DNA from: Lentisphaeria bacterium
GTDB taxonomy: Bacteria; Verrucomicrobiota; Lentisphaeria; Victivallales; UBA1829
Assembly: GCA_017456805.1 (NCBI GenBank)
Contig: JAFTIQ010000004.1
Location: 1-64,000, forward strand
Direction of reading: 5' to 3'
Length of the DNA: 64,000 nucleotides
Numbering within the stretch: the stretch's first letter is position 1; every line of letters begins with the position of its first letter. A program made the translations under genes and the position numbers. Below, one piece after another: positions 43,530 to 52,693 of the stretch. The notes beneath the pieces were generated by a model, which had not been told where the DNA came from, searched no databases, and saw nothing but the letters and a program-made list of their open reading frames with translations.

Positions 43530-44372
43530 TTAATTTCTGAAGAAGAAGTACCAATGGTTTGTATTGTTGTTGTTAAGCTTCATGAGGTTTTCTTCATAAA
43601 TAAGACCCACAATTGGAGCTGTTTGTTTTTTCTGAGCAACGTGTCCATCCAAATAAAGGATATTCGCAGCATTACGGTGCCATCCAAAAACATATCCTCC
43701 GGAATTATAACTTATACTGCTGACATCTGTTTTGTCATAGTTGAAACCAATACGGAAATGTCCATTTTTACCGCCAATACCAATGGTATCTGCCAGATAG
43801 AAAACGCTTGATGCTCTTTTTGAGTTGGAGATTTTGGGGTGTCTCCATTCTCCTCTTTCGTACATAGGAGAGTTTCCGTACCAGCATCCGCCATGAGCAA
43901 GCCCCATATTAACTCCATATCCGTCGCCGTGTATATAACGCGTATAAACGGACATTTGCTCCTGTGCAAGTCCTTTTGTCTTGCAAATCCAGACGTGTGA
44001 CTGGGTTCCTTGAGTAGCAACAGGGATATATCCCATTTTTCCAAGAATACGCGGGACGGAGTTGTACAGATAACTGCTGTCGCCAGGCGTAACAAAATCA
44101 TATCCGGAGTAATAGTAGCGCATATATGCCAAGGGAAGGAAGTCATCTGAATCCTGACAATAATTGTAAACAGCCGTTCCGCACTGTTTCTGATTGCTGA
44201 CACATTCGCTTGCCTGAGCGGATGCTCTTGCATTGTTCAAAGCTGGAAGCAACATTCCGGCGAGGATTGCGATGATGGCGATGACAACGAGCAGCTCAAT
44301 CAGCGTGAAGCTCATGAGCTTCATTCCAGCACACTGGAATGAATGGTTTGTTCCTGACAATTTTTTTTTCAT
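43530..44372 (-). CDS. pseudopilin with DUF1559-like C-terminus, glycan locus 1
   Basis: A 280-aa protein. A 21-residue leader precedes [18 protein letters not shown] (Glu5), then [13 protein letters not shown]. The C-terminus has [14 protein letters not shown], the H-x-DG type motif of PVC pseudopilins, and ends in WYFFFRN. Ser lies before the cleavage site. The start codon overlaps the regulator stop (ATGA), with GGGA upstream, so translation is coupled to the regulator. A shorter start at MKLMS is possible. It probably forms part of a pseudopilus or export machine for the downstream secreted protein. Confidence 0.82.
   Translation of the reverse strand: MKKKLSGTNHSFQCAGMKLMSFTLIELLVVIAIIAILAGMLLPALNNARASAQASECVSNQKQCGTAVYNYCQDSDDFLPLAYMRYYYSGYDFVTPGDSSYLYNSVPRILGKMGYIPVATQGTQSHVWICKTKGLAQEQMSVYTRYIHGDGYGVNMGLAHGGCWYGNSPMYERGEWRHPKISNSKRASSVFYLADTIGIGGKNGHFRIGFNYDKTDVSSISYNSGGYVFGWHRNAANILYLDGHVAQKKQTAPIVGLIYEENLMKLNNNNTNHWYFFFRN
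44307..44342. repeat. two adjoining palindromes in the prepilin leader
   Basis: A perfect 16-bp palindrome (GAAGCTCA/TGAGCTTC) ends exactly at the Phe codon of the mature pilin. Next to it TCATTCCAG and CTGGAATGA form a nine-pair stem with loop CACA. Both lie within coding DNA of the leader. Confidence 0.75.
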
Positions 44373-45433
44373 TTTTTTCCCTTTCTTTTTGTTTGGGGTG
44401 TTTTATGATGAGTAATACTTCCTCGTAAAATAATCTGTGCCGTTGTTGTAATTTCTCTGATTTCTGATTCCGGACTTTTCAAAATATCAAGAATCAAACG
44501 GTATAAACATTCCGTCATATTTTCATCGTTTTCGAGAAATGTACTGAGTTCCGGCGTTTGGAGTTTTGCATAATTCTGATCGTCAAAACCGATCACAGAA
44601 AGATCCCTGGGAATTTGCAAATTATTTTGTACAGCATAGGAATAAACCCCCAAAGCGTAAAGATCAAGAGAAGAGAAAACAGCGGAGATTTCCGGATCCA
44701 TCTTCATCAGCTTTTCAACTGCCGGAATCACAAGCGTGGTGTCATGAACATTTTCCGCAAGCTCAAAGGCTGTCAATTTGATTTCAGGATGTTCTTTTGC
44801 ATAAGCCATTGCACCCTGATACCGCTGGCAGAAACAGCCGTAATCATATTTCAACTGAGTTGTCATGATTCCGATATGTTTATGACCAAACTCTTCCGCA
44901 AGACATTTGACCGCTTCGTATCCGGCAAGTCTGTTATCGGTGGCAATCGAATGATATCCTTCTTCCGGAAGGTTCAATTTTATGATTCTGCTTTTGGGAC
45001 AGACATGGTCAAGCTTATTTCCGATCATTTGGCTGACAACGATCACGCAATCCGGAATGAATCCGCATTCTTTGAACTGTTCTTCCGTAACAAACATGTG
45101 AAAACAGATATGATGTTCATTCAATTTCCGGTTGATATTTTCGATCACCTTAGTATAGAACATATTCTGAATGGAGCTGATACTGGTAAGGACAACCACG
45201 TTTTTATGAAAGAATGGATTTTTAACAGCTTTCCAGTTGACCCTGACACATCGTCCTTTTTCTCCTGAAACCAGATTCCAGTCCCGAAGCTGCGAGATCA
45301 CCCGTTTTACTGTTGCCGGACAGACATTGAGTTCTGCAGATAACGTATTGATGGAAGGCAGGGTATCATAATACTTTCCATCTGCAATGTTGTCTGCGAT
45401 CTTTCTTGCAATCGTTATAAATTCCGGAGGCAT
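44369..45433 (-). CDS. GntR-type HTH regulator with LacI-type sugar-binding domain
   Basis: A 354-aa cytoplasmic regulator of AraR-like layout. A winged-helix GntR domain ([34 protein letters not shown]) is followed by a periplasmic-binding-protein fold of the LacI kind ([46 protein letters not shown]). It should sense a sugar and control the glycan locus. An ATG 22 codons upstream is open, but a promoter lies across it, so I start at MPPEF. No clear ribosome-binding site is seen. An imperfect palindrome just past the predicted transcription start suggests autoregulation. Confidence 0.85.
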   Translation of the reverse strand: MPPEFITIARKIADNIADGKYYDTLPSINTLSAELNVCPATVKRVISQLRDWNLVSGEKGRCVRVNWKAVKNPFFHKNVVVLTSISSIQNMFYTKVIENINRKLNEHHICFHMFVTEEQFKECGFIPDCVIVVSQMIGNKLDHVCPKSRIIKLNLPEEGYHSIATDNRLAGYEAVKCLAEEFGHKHIGIMTTQLKYDYGCFCQRYQGAMAYAKEHPEIKLTAFELAENVHDTTLVIPAVEKLMKMDPEISAVFSSLDLYALGVYSYAVQNNLQIPRDLSVIGFDDQNYAKLQTPELSTFLENDENMTECLYRLILDILKSPESEIREITTTAQIILRGSITHHKTPQTKRKGKK

Positions 45434-45451
45434 TTTTTTCTTCTTTTTTAC

Positions 45452-45469
45452 AACTTGGTTAGCTAAGTT
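45452..45469. promoter_or_regulatory. candidate operator of the GntR/LacI-type regulator
   Basis: AACTTGGTTAGCTAAGTT is an 18-base imperfect palindrome (7 of 9 pairs match) located about two to twenty bases downstream of the predicted transcription start of the regulator gene. Confidence 0.35.
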
Positions 45470-45477
45470 TCTGTAAT

Positions 45478-45506
45478 ACCATACACCGTGTTTTCTCATT
45501 TTTCAA
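45478..45506 (-). promoter_or_regulatory. promoter for the regulator-pseudopilin transcript
   Basis: On the minus strand TTGAAA is followed after 17 bases by TATGGT. Transcription would begin near 45471, ruling out the upstream ATG as start of the regulator. Confidence 0.5.
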
Positions 45507-45680
45507 GGACAAAACAGAAAAAAATATGAGTTTGAATGAAAAAAAATTAAAAAAACGGATAAATGAATATTATTTGAGAGAACATGAACGATTTGATCAA
45601 AAAAAAGAAAAAAAACTTGAAAGGAATATCTTAGGATATAAAAAAAACAGTTTTTTTTTGAATGAGTGATAGAAAAAGTA

Positions 45681-45715
45681 TAGAGGTGAAACTATATTAT
45701 GATCAGAGACCTCTA
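45681..45715. promoter_or_regulatory. inverted repeat around the -10 of the isomerase promoter
   Basis: TAGAGGT and ACCTCTA, seven bases each, flank a TATATT hexamer at 45693-45698. No good -35 is present, so the promoter may need or be blocked by a regulator bound at the repeat. Confidence 0.35.
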
Positions 45716-45752
45716 ATGAAAAATCATATTTCAAAAAGGAAAGGCTGATATT

Positions 45753-46508
45753 ATGAAATTTGGAGTGGCGGATTATGGAATGAGTGTATGGGATGGAGAT
45801 TTGTATGATCTTCAGACCCGTCTTGAGGACCTGAAAGCACTCGGTTATGAGGGAATTGAACGTCTTGCTGCAGCAAGTCCTTCCGATGCGATGAGACAGG
45901 CGGAAATCTATCATCGGATGGGAATGGATTTTTCTACCATTGCCGGACCGAAAGTTGCAAACGGTCTTGCATGGACCTGTGCTATGGGGAAATCCTATGT
46001 GTGGTTAGCCCCCGGATCCGTTCTCCGCGATGTCGATATGGATGTTTACTGCAGAAGAGCAGGAAGAATGGTGGAAGTCGCCAATAAGATGAATGTGGAA
46101 GCTGCCATTCACAACCATCTCGGATCACGGGTGGAAACTCAGGATGAATTGGAATATTTTCTGAAAGAGGTCCCCGGTGCAAAAATCGTGTTTGACGTTG
46201 GACATCTTCATGGAGCCGGCGGCGATTGCGTGGAAATTATTGAAAAATATTCTGACCGCATCATTGCAATGCACTTCAAAGATATTGAAATGCTTGATCC
46301 GGAAAATCCGGAATGGTTCAAGCGGCTCTGCTTCCGGGGGCTGGATGATGGAAATGTCAATTTTGATTGGCGCGCATCTGTCAAAGCCCTGAAGAAAGTC
46401 GGCTATGACAAATGGTGTTTCGTTGAGCAGGATTCTCATCGGAATGATCCGATCGCTGAATTGAAACGGAGCCTGGATCTCCTGAAACAGGCATTTGCGG
46501 AGGCATAA
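45753..46508 (+). CDS. sugar phosphate isomerase/epimerase (xylose isomerase-like TIM barrel)
   Basis: A 251-aa TIM-barrel protein of the AP endonuclease 2/IolE-IolI superfamily. AIHNHLGSRVE, IVFDVGHLHGAGG, IAMHFKDIE and WCFVEQDSH carry the Glu/His/Asp residues that bind the metal. Members isomerise or dehydrate sugars and inositols. AAAGGAAAGGC lies upstream. It is followed by a Gfo/Idh/MocA oxidoreductase with no gap, a pairing typical of inositol or modified-sugar catabolism. The true substrate cannot be read from the sequence. Confidence 0.82.
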   Translation: MKFGVADYGMSVWDGDLYDLQTRLEDLKALGYEGIERLAAASPSDAMRQAEIYHRMGMDFSTIAGPKVANGLAWTCAMGKSYVWLAPGSVLRDVDMDVYCRRAGRMVEVANKMNVEAAIHNHLGSRVETQDELEYFLKEVPGAKIVFDVGHLHGAGGDCVEIIEKYSDRIIAMHFKDIEMLDPENPEWFKRLCFRGLDDGNVNFDWRASVKALKKVGYDKWCFVEQDSHRNDPIAELKRSLDLLKQAFAEA

Positions 46509-46509
46509 T

Positions 46510-47586
46510 ATGGCAGCAAAAAAAATTCGTGTCGGAATCTGGGGATTGGGGCGTGCCGGACTCGATATGCATTGCCCGGAACTCAAAATCCATAGTGATA
46601 AATTCGAAATCGTTGCCGGATGCGATGTCCTCCGGGAACGTCTGGATGAACTGGTGCAGAAGTATCCCAAGGCAAAAGGGTATCTGAATGCCGATGAATT
46701 CCTGGCTGATAAAAAAATCGATCTCGTCGCCGTGGCAACCCCTTCCATCTATCACGTTGATTATGATATCCGGGCTCTTGAGGCTGGAAAATATGTCTTC
46801 GCAGAAAAGCCTGTCGCTGTGACTTCTGCCGGACTGAAAAAACTGGAAGCCGCTGTAAAGAAATATCCCGGAAAACTGTTTTGCAGACAGAACCGCCGGT
46901 TTGAACCTGCGTTCAATCATGTCAAAGAGATCATTGACAGCGGAATCCTCGGAGAAGTCTATGAAATCAAACTCAGCCGTCACAATTACAGTTTCCGTGA
47001 TGACTGGCAGACCCTTCAGAAGAACGGCGGCGGTCAGCTCAATAACTGGGGCCCCCATCTCATTGATCATGCAATGCAGCTGATGGGCTCACCAATCAAG
47101 GAAGTTTGGAGCGACCTCAAACAGATCGCTGCCCGCGGCGATTGCGAAGATCATCTCAAAGCTGTTTTCCGCGGTGAAAACGGCAGAGTCATTGATGTCG
47201 AAATCTCCGGCGGTATCGCTCTCCCGTCCCCCGTTTATGCCGTCTACGGAACCCGTGGAACTCTGATCTGCGACGATGAGCAGGATATTAAACTGAAGTA
47301 TCTCAAACCGGAATTCAAATGGCCCTCCAGCCCCGCAAGAGATACTACTCCTCCCCGCGTGAATTCCTGGTTCTCCGAAAATACCCCGGAATGGATCCGC
47401 AAAACCATCATGGTGGAACCCGCAAACGGTGCTTGCATGAACGATATTTACGGTCATATTTACAATGCGATCCGGAAAGGAATCCCGTTCCCGGTCAAGC
47501 CGGAAGAGTCATTCGAAATAGTCCGTTGGACCGAAAAGATCAAAAAGCAGAATCCCTCATTCTGCAAGGCAAAGATCAAAGAATAA
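46510..47586 (+). CDS. Gfo/Idh/MocA-family oxidoreductase (A)
   Basis: A 358-aa NAD(P)-dependent enzyme with an N-terminal Rossmann fold (RVGIWGLGRAGLDMH), the EKP motif in VFAEKPVAVT, and a C-terminal alpha/beta domain with NNWGPHLIDHAMQLMG. It likely oxidises a sugar or cyclitol together with the upstream isomerase. GGAGG is seven bases before the ATG inside the end of the isomerase gene. A strong bidirectional terminator follows. Confidence 0.88.
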   Translation: MAAKKIRVGIWGLGRAGLDMHCPELKIHSDKFEIVAGCDVLRERLDELVQKYPKAKGYLNADEFLADKKIDLVAVATPSIYHVDYDIRALEAGKYVFAEKPVAVTSAGLKKLEAAVKKYPGKLFCRQNRRFEPAFNHVKEIIDSGILGEVYEIKLSRHNYSFRDDWQTLQKNGGGQLNNWGPHLIDHAMQLMGSPIKEVWSDLKQIAARGDCEDHLKAVFRGENGRVIDVEISGGIALPSPVYAVYGTRGTLICDDEQDIKLKYLKPEFKWPSSPARDTTPPRVNSWFSENTPEWIRKTIMVEPANGACMNDIYGHIYNAIRKGIPFPVKPEESFEIVRWTEKIKKQNPSFCKAKIKE

Positions 47587-47601
47587 TTTGATCCGATGCT
47601 G

Positions 47602-47647
47602 AAAAAAAACAGGGCAACTGCAATCCGTTGAGGCGAGGCAGCTGCCC
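47602..47647. terminator. bidirectional terminator between convergent glycan operons
   Basis: AGGGCA-A-CTGC pairs with GCAG-C-TGCCCT across a 16-base loop. Eight A residues on the left give a T tail on the minus strand, and TTTCTT follows on the plus strand. Confidence 0.75.
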
Positions 47648-47666
47648 TTTCTTATTGCTCAAAAGA

Positions 47667-49472
47667 TTATTTAAACGGCAGATCTTTCAACTCTTCCGCC
47701 CGGAAAAGTTCTTTGAAATCACCATTCCGGTCAATGACGAATTCATCCAATTTGTTTCCGTTTTCATCAATTGCTCTGGCGTAGATTTGAGTTTCTGTGA
47801 CTTTGACCCAGAGGTAGCTGAAGTTCGGGTTTGAAGAATCCCCTTTCGGACCATCCAGAGAAACCCAGTTGACCGGTGAGACTTTCAATGCCGGATTTTT
47901 TACGGGTGTCCGGGTGATAATCGTCTTGCTTCCTTTTCGGGCGCGCCAGTAACGGTGAACATGGCCTGCGATCCACAGGTGGATCCTGCTTTCATCGGAC
48001 TCTCCTTTCAGCAGCGGAAGGGTCATGTTCCGGATCCCGGTTTCGATCTCTCTTTGGGAGACCTGCGGTTCCGAATGAGAAAGAATAATACGGTATTTTG
48101 CTGTACGGAAGAGTTCCGTTTTCTGTAATTTTTCCAGCCACGCCTGCTGTTTCCGGAACAGGTGGTTCAAGTCAAGAAGGGGGCCGCAGTGTGCAGTATA
48201 ATTTTCATGATGGAAGAAGTCTCCGCAATCAAGAACGATCAGCAGAACATCTCCCAATTTGAAGGCATAATAGGATTTATCTTCCGGCATCTGGAAGAAG
48301 TTGAACCAATCTTCAGATGCCAATCCATCCAGCTCATGGTTCCCGCGTACGAATGTCCAAGATTTGACAATCTCATCTTTTCCGGCGGCGAAATCATCGA
48401 AGAAATCGGTCAGATAGGTCTTTTCCATATCGTGCATATAGCTGTCCAAATCTCCAATGAGGACGATGAAATCAGATTTTTTGTATTCCGGCATACTGCG
48501 CATCCGCTGCATGAAAATTTTTCTGTCTGCAACGGTCCGGCAAGTCGTGGAAATCGAAAGCTGAGTATCGCCGAATACAAAGAAAGAAAACTCTTTTTGA
48601 TCCGGATTCCGGAGTGTTTTTATTGGGAGCAAAACCTCTTTGAATTGAATTTTTGTCCACATGGCGCGGCGCATTCCCTGCATCCCTGCCGGGGGCTCCA
48701 GAAGCACGATCCGATATTCCAGATCTTTTCCGGCGGGGATCTCATCGATCCGGATGCGGTGGATCCGGCTTTTTTCCCGGAAGATAACATCTCCCACAAG
48801 ATCCCATACACGGGTCCATTGTTTTGAGCCTTTGACACGGTAATCGATTCCTGCCGGAACCGGTTCTTTGGTCATGAAGCTGAAGAGAAAACTGCCGTTG
48901 CCCGGGCGTAAAACAACTTCCGGATGAGCCAGTTCAGCTTTGACCGGCCGGTGATTTTTATGCTCTTTCAGCACTAAATTCCAATTGATTTTCCGATTTG
49001 CTCCATAGCAGTAATCCATCAGAAAGTTGGTGCGTTTTGTGGAAATGACAATTTCATTTTTCCCTGGCTTCAAGGGCAGGGCGATAATATGATCATTGAC
49101 TGTTACCGGGTCAAAATCATTTCCAAGACCCTTCCAGCGGAGATCATAAATGACATTTCCGTTGAGGGTGACAGAAAAGATCCTGCATCCGAGTCCAAGC
49201 CACATGGTTTCCGCTTTTTCTGCATGAATGTGACCCCGCACCATTGCTGCTTCCCAGCCCGCTGCCGCTTTGTTGAAATCAACTCCGGCAGCAGGTATTG
49301 CAAACGTTCCGGATTGCATCCTGCTCATGAATTCGAGTTGCGCCGGAGTATTAACCTTTCGAAACAATTTGTCGTCAGGAGACCAGAACCAGTAATCCCA
49401 TTGTTTGGGGAGTTCTGCCGCTGCAAGCATGAAAGCCGTCAGCATAAAAAAGAAAATGATGGATTTTTTCAT
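47667..49472 (-). CDS. secreted calcineurin-like metallophosphoesterase
   Basis: A 601-aa protein with a signal peptide (MKKSIIFFFMLTAFMLAAA). The N-terminal 280 residues are beta-sandwich modules. The phosphoesterase domain has its metal motifs in order: FGDTQLS, IGDLDSY, RGNHELDG, ILSHSE and AGHVHRYW. It hydrolyses a phosphomonoester or diester outside the cytoplasm. It is the last gene of the locus 2 operon, twenty bases after an oxidoreductase gene, so it may remove phosphate from the glycan or its fragments. Confidence 0.83.
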   Translation of the reverse strand: MKKSIIFFFMLTAFMLAAAELPKQWDYWFWSPDDKLFRKVNTPAQLEFMSRMQSGTFAIPAAGVDFNKAAAGWEAAMVRGHIHAEKAETMWLGLGCRIFSVTLNGNVIYDLRWKGLGNDFDPVTVNDHIIALPLKPGKNEIVISTKRTNFLMDYCYGANRKINWNLVLKEHKNHRPVKAELAHPEVVLRPGNGSFLFSFMTKEPVPAGIDYRVKGSKQWTRVWDLVGDVIFREKSRIHRIRIDEIPAGKDLEYRIVLLEPPAGMQGMRRAMWTKIQFKEVLLPIKTLRNPDQKEFSFFVFGDTQLSISTTCRTVADRKIFMQRMRSMPEYKKSDFIVLIGDLDSYMHDMEKTYLTDFFDDFAAGKDEIVKSWTFVRGNHELDGLASEDWFNFFQMPEDKSYYAFKLGDVLLIVLDCGDFFHHENYTAHCGPLLDLNHLFRKQQAWLEKLQKTELFRTAKYRIILSHSEPQVSQREIETGIRNMTLPLLKGESDESRIHLWIAGHVHRYWRARKGSKTIITRTPVKNPALKVSPVNWVSLDGPKGDSSNPNFSYLWVKVTETQIYARAIDENGNKLDEFVIDRNGDFKELFRAEELKDLPFK

Positions 49473-49492
49473 GAGATACCCTTTTTTACAGT

Positions 49493-50476
49493 TCAGGAAA
49501 GATCAGCTTTTCTTTGCAGTTCCAGAGATTTTCTGGTGATCGCAAGTGCCTGTTCTGTTCCGTAGGGATGTGTTCCGCCGGAAATTTCTTTGCCGAGGAT
49601 TTCCAGATAATTGAGTTCTGTAGAATCCTCCGGAAGGACCTCTTCTACTCCTTTATCGTCATAGATCCGGATCGGTGTTTCCAGATTGTAATTGAATTCA
49701 ATGACCCCGGTTTTTCCCCAGAGAGTGAATCTCCAGCCGAAAAACGAACCGTTTTTGAATCCTTTGGGAACGGAATAGGAAACATCCCCCATGACATTGC
49801 ATCCGTTTTCAAGAGTGAACATGAAATTTGCCCCGTCATGGAATTGCGGTTCCTGATCAGCAAACGCGTTCCAAGTCCTTGCAGCAGAAAGATCTTTAAT
49901 TTTTTTGCCAGTCATGAATTCAACTGCATCCAGACCATGAACACCCAGATCATTGATGGTCCCGCCATGTTTTTCTTTTTCATAATACCAATCGGGACGG
50001 ATTCCGTAGCTCAAACCATGCTGTCCGCCGAACTGGATCATCTGCACATCGCCGATCCGTCCGGCATGAATCATATCTCTGACAGCTGTAAATTTCGGAT
50101 GATGCCGTAAGTCGAGCATAATGCCGACTTTCAGATTCTTTTCTTCTGCAAGTCTTTGGATTTCATTGAGTTCTTCGATTTTGATACAGAGCGGCTTGTC
50201 GGAGATGATATGTTTTCCCATCTTCATTGCGGCGATTTCTCTGGAACCGCGGATCCCGAAATATTCACCTATTGCAAGAACTTCAAAATCAGCATCTTGC
50301 AGCATTTTGTCGAAGTCTCTGTATGTAACATCAAAGTTTTTTTCTTTGACAAGCCGTTCTGCAATTTCCGGATCTTCTTCACAGATCGCAGTGATTTCCC
50401 AATCCGGCGAGGCTTCCATCATCCGGTACAAATGTTCCAAATGCCCGTTACTCAATCCAATGAATGCCGCTTTCAT
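49493..50476 (-). CDS. Gfo/Idh/MocA-family oxidoreductase (B)
   Basis: A 327-aa protein with the Rossmann opening AAFIGLSNGHLEHLYRMM, the DKP variant of the EKP motif in IISDKPLCIK, and INDLGVHGLDAVEFMTGK in the catalytic domain. The nucleotide loop GLSNGH is looser than the usual GxGxxG. GGAG precedes the ATG, which overlaps the stop of the M20 gene by four bases. One of two such enzymes in this operon; substrates unknown. Confidence 0.85.
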   Translation of the reverse strand: MKAAFIGLSNGHLEHLYRMMEASPDWEITAICEEDPEIAERLVKEKNFDVTYRDFDKMLQDADFEVLAIGEYFGIRGSREIAAMKMGKHIISDKPLCIKIEELNEIQRLAEEKNLKVGIMLDLRHHPKFTAVRDMIHAGRIGDVQMIQFGGQHGLSYGIRPDWYYEKEKHGGTINDLGVHGLDAVEFMTGKKIKDLSAARTWNAFADQEPQFHDGANFMFTLENGCNVMGDVSYSVPKGFKNGSFFGWRFTLWGKTGVIEFNYNLETPIRIYDDKGVEEVLPEDSTELNYLEILGKEISGGTHPYGTEQALAITRKSLELQRKADLS

Positions 50477-51627
50477 TTTGATTCTCCATTGAATTCCAAT
50501 GCGAGCCCGACAAAGAAGCGGATCCCATATTCCAGAATCTCATCATCAAAGTCAAATTTATCTGTATGAAGATTCGCGGTTTTGTCACCAGTTCCGAGAT
50601 GACAAAATACCCCGTTATAATTTTGCAGGTAATATGCAAAATCTTCGCTGCTCATGGAGCTTTCCGGCATTTCCGTGAAAGCGTTTGCACCGAGATATTT
50701 TTCTGTGCATTTTTTTGCTGTCTCATAGCCCGCGGCAGTATTGATCGTGGCGGGGTAGGGGACATTGAGATCGAATTCACATGTTACCTGATCTTCAGCG
50801 CAGATTGCCTCGCAGAGCGTGCGGAAATCTCCGATCATTTTTTCCCCTGCAGCCGGATCCAGAAAACGGATCGTTCCCTGAAGTTCCGCATGTTCCGGGA
50901 TCACATTGGAATTGCTTCCGCCATTGAGGGCGCAAACGGTCAGCACGCAGCCTTCCGGGATGATTTGCTTTGTGCCTGTCAGGATTTTTGCGGCTGTTTC
51001 CAATGGGTTCTTTGCCCGCTTCGGCATGCTGCCGTGTCCGCCTTTGCCTGTAATGACGATCCGGAAAAATCCTGCGGCAGCCATAACGGCTCCGATCCGT
51101 GCGGAAATCGTTCCGTAGGGGACATTCGGCCAGTTATGGATCCCGGCGACAAATGCCGGTGCGGGATTTTCCAGAGCACCTGCTTCCACGACTTTTTTTG
51201 CCATTGCGCGGATCTCTTCTCCGGGCTGAAACAGAAAGCGGAGGGAACAGTTCAGTTTTTTCTGCAATTCACTGATACAAAGCATTGCGCCGTAAAGCAT
51301 TGCAGAATGTCCGTCATGACCGCAGGCGTGCATGAAACCCTTGCGGGTGGAACAGTATGGAACCCCTGTTTTTTCCTCAACCGGAAGCGCATCGATATCC
51401 GCCCGCAGGGTGAGGTTCGGCAGATCTGGATTACCCATCAGGGCAACGACATCTGTTCCGAGGAAGGGTTTTTTTACTTCCAAACCGGGAATCTGAGCCA
51501 GTTTTTTTCGGATGAAAGCTGATGTAAGATGTTCTTCTCCAGCCAATTCCGGGATTTTATGAAGCTCATGCCGGAAGGCAATCACTTCCGGCAAATATTT
51601 TTTGATCAGAGAATCCAAATCTTTCAT
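50473..51627 (-). CDS. M20-family amidohydrolase/deacylase
   Basis: A 384-aa zinc amidohydrolase of the M20D kind. HACGHDGHSAM and LFQPGEE carry metal ligands and the catalytic Glu, and HNWPNVPYGTI and PESSMSSEDFAYYLQ are family motifs. Relatives remove acyl groups from amino acids or amino sugars. The start MKDLDS follows the DHDPS-like stop by two bases. In this operon it may de-N-acylate a sugar intermediate, which is inferred from neighbours only. Confidence 0.85.
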   Translation of the reverse strand: MKDLDSLIKKYLPEVIAFRHELHKIPELAGEEHLTSAFIRKKLAQIPGLEVKKPFLGTDVVALMGNPDLPNLTLRADIDALPVEEKTGVPYCSTRKGFMHACGHDGHSAMLYGAMLCISELQKKLNCSLRFLFQPGEEIRAMAKKVVEAGALENPAPAFVAGIHNWPNVPYGTISARIGAVMAAAGFFRIVITGKGGHGSMPKRAKNPLETAAKILTGTKQIIPEGCVLTVCALNGGSNSNVIPEHAELQGTIRFLDPAAGEKMIGDFRTLCEAICAEDQVTCEFDLNVPYPATINTAAGYETAKKCTEKYLGANAFTEMPESSMSSEDFAYYLQNYNGVFCHLGTGDKTANLHTDKFDFDDEILEYGIRFFVGLALEFNGESK

Positions 51628-51629
51628 GA

Positions 51630-52691
51630 TCAGTCTGCCATCCACTCCTGAAGATGTTCTGCAACAAACTGATCATCATGGAGATGCGGATATGAATCAT
51701 GAACTCTTGTGATCTCCTCTGCCTGTCCGGGAGAAAGAACTTCAGCAGGATTCAAGCACCACGTTCCTTTCAGAAGCCCCTGTCTGCGGAGAACCTCATG
51801 GATTCCGGGAATACAGCCGGCAAAGCTGTGGGAAGGATCAAAAAATGCTGCGTTGCTGTCAGTTACCTGAATTGCCCGGGTGAGCATTTCAGCCGGGACT
51901 GCACCGCCTTTTTCTTTCAGCGCATGGATCTCATCCAGAAGCTCAACTGCTTTCTTTGTCCAGCAGCACCAGTGTCCGAGCAGACCGCCCTTGACTTGCT
52001 GTTTCACGCCGTTGAATTCATAGTCGGTGAGCAGATCCAAAACGATATTATCATCATTTCCGGTATAGAGGGTGATATCTCTTCCGGATTCTGCCACAGC
52101 GCGGATCACATCGATGGTGCAATAGCGGTTGAAGGGAGCCATCTTGATTCCGAGGAGGTTATCGATTTTTGCAAATTCCTTCCAGAATTCATAGGGCAGG
52201 ATTCTTCCGCCCACGCTGGGCTGGAGATAAAAACCGATGATCGGAATGACTTTTGCGACTGCTCGGCAATGTTCCAGCATTTCATCCACGCCGGCACCGG
52301 CAAATGCGCTGAGGCTGAGCAATCCGGCATCATATCCGTTCGCTGCTTCGAACTCCGCTTCATAGAGAGCCTGTTCTGTTTTTCCGCAGATCCCGCCGAC
52401 TTTCAGGATCTTGTGTCCGCGCCGTTCGCACCATTCATCAATAAATGCGGAAGTCTGCTTCAGGACAGGTTCAAACAAACCGATTTCCGGCTTACGGATT
52501 TCAAACTGAGTGGAGTGGACTCCTACCGCGATACCGCCCACGCCGGCATCGATATAATAGCGGCACAATGCCCGCTGATTTTTCGGCATGAACTGACGGT
52601 TTTCATCCAGAGCCAGCGGCTGAGCGGGAATCACAACCCCCTTGCGGAAGGCGGATAATACATTTTTATCAATATCTGCAATTGTTTTCAT
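51630..52691 (-). CDS. DHDPS/N-acetylneuraminate lyase-superfamily aldolase
   Basis: A 353-aa TIM barrel. IIGFYLQPSVGG holds the Tyr of the family YxxP motif and LLGIKMAPFNRY the Schiff-base Lys. The usual GTTGE substrate loop is replaced by GVHSTQF, a variant seen in uncharacterised members. Such enzymes cleave or form a bond next to a keto acid, for example in sialic acid or sugar-acid catabolism. It is three bases after the epimerase gene. I infer cleavage of a keto-sugar acid into pyruvate and an aldehyde. Confidence 0.8.
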   Translation of the reverse strand: MKTIADIDKNVLSAFRKGVVIPAQPLALDENRQFMPKNQRALCRYYIDAGVGGIAVGVHSTQFEIRKPEIGLFEPVLKQTSAFIDEWCERRGHKILKVGGICGKTEQALYEAEFEAANGYDAGLLSLSAFAGAGVDEMLEHCRAVAKVIPIIGFYLQPSVGGRILPYEFWKEFAKIDNLLGIKMAPFNRYCTIDVIRAVAESGRDITLYTGNDDNIVLDLLTDYEFNGVKQQVKGGLLGHWCCWTKKAVELLDEIHALKEKGGAVPAEMLTRAIQVTDSNAAFFDPSHSFAGCIPGIHEVLRRQGLLKGTWCLNPAEVLSPGQAEEITRVHDSYPHLHDDQFVAEHLQEWMAD

Positions 52692-52693
52692 GA

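Noticed and set aside
45434..45499. Longer N-terminus for the GntR/LacI-type regulator.
   Set aside because: The predicted promoter and transcription start lie across this stretch, and GntR domains normally begin close to the chosen Met.
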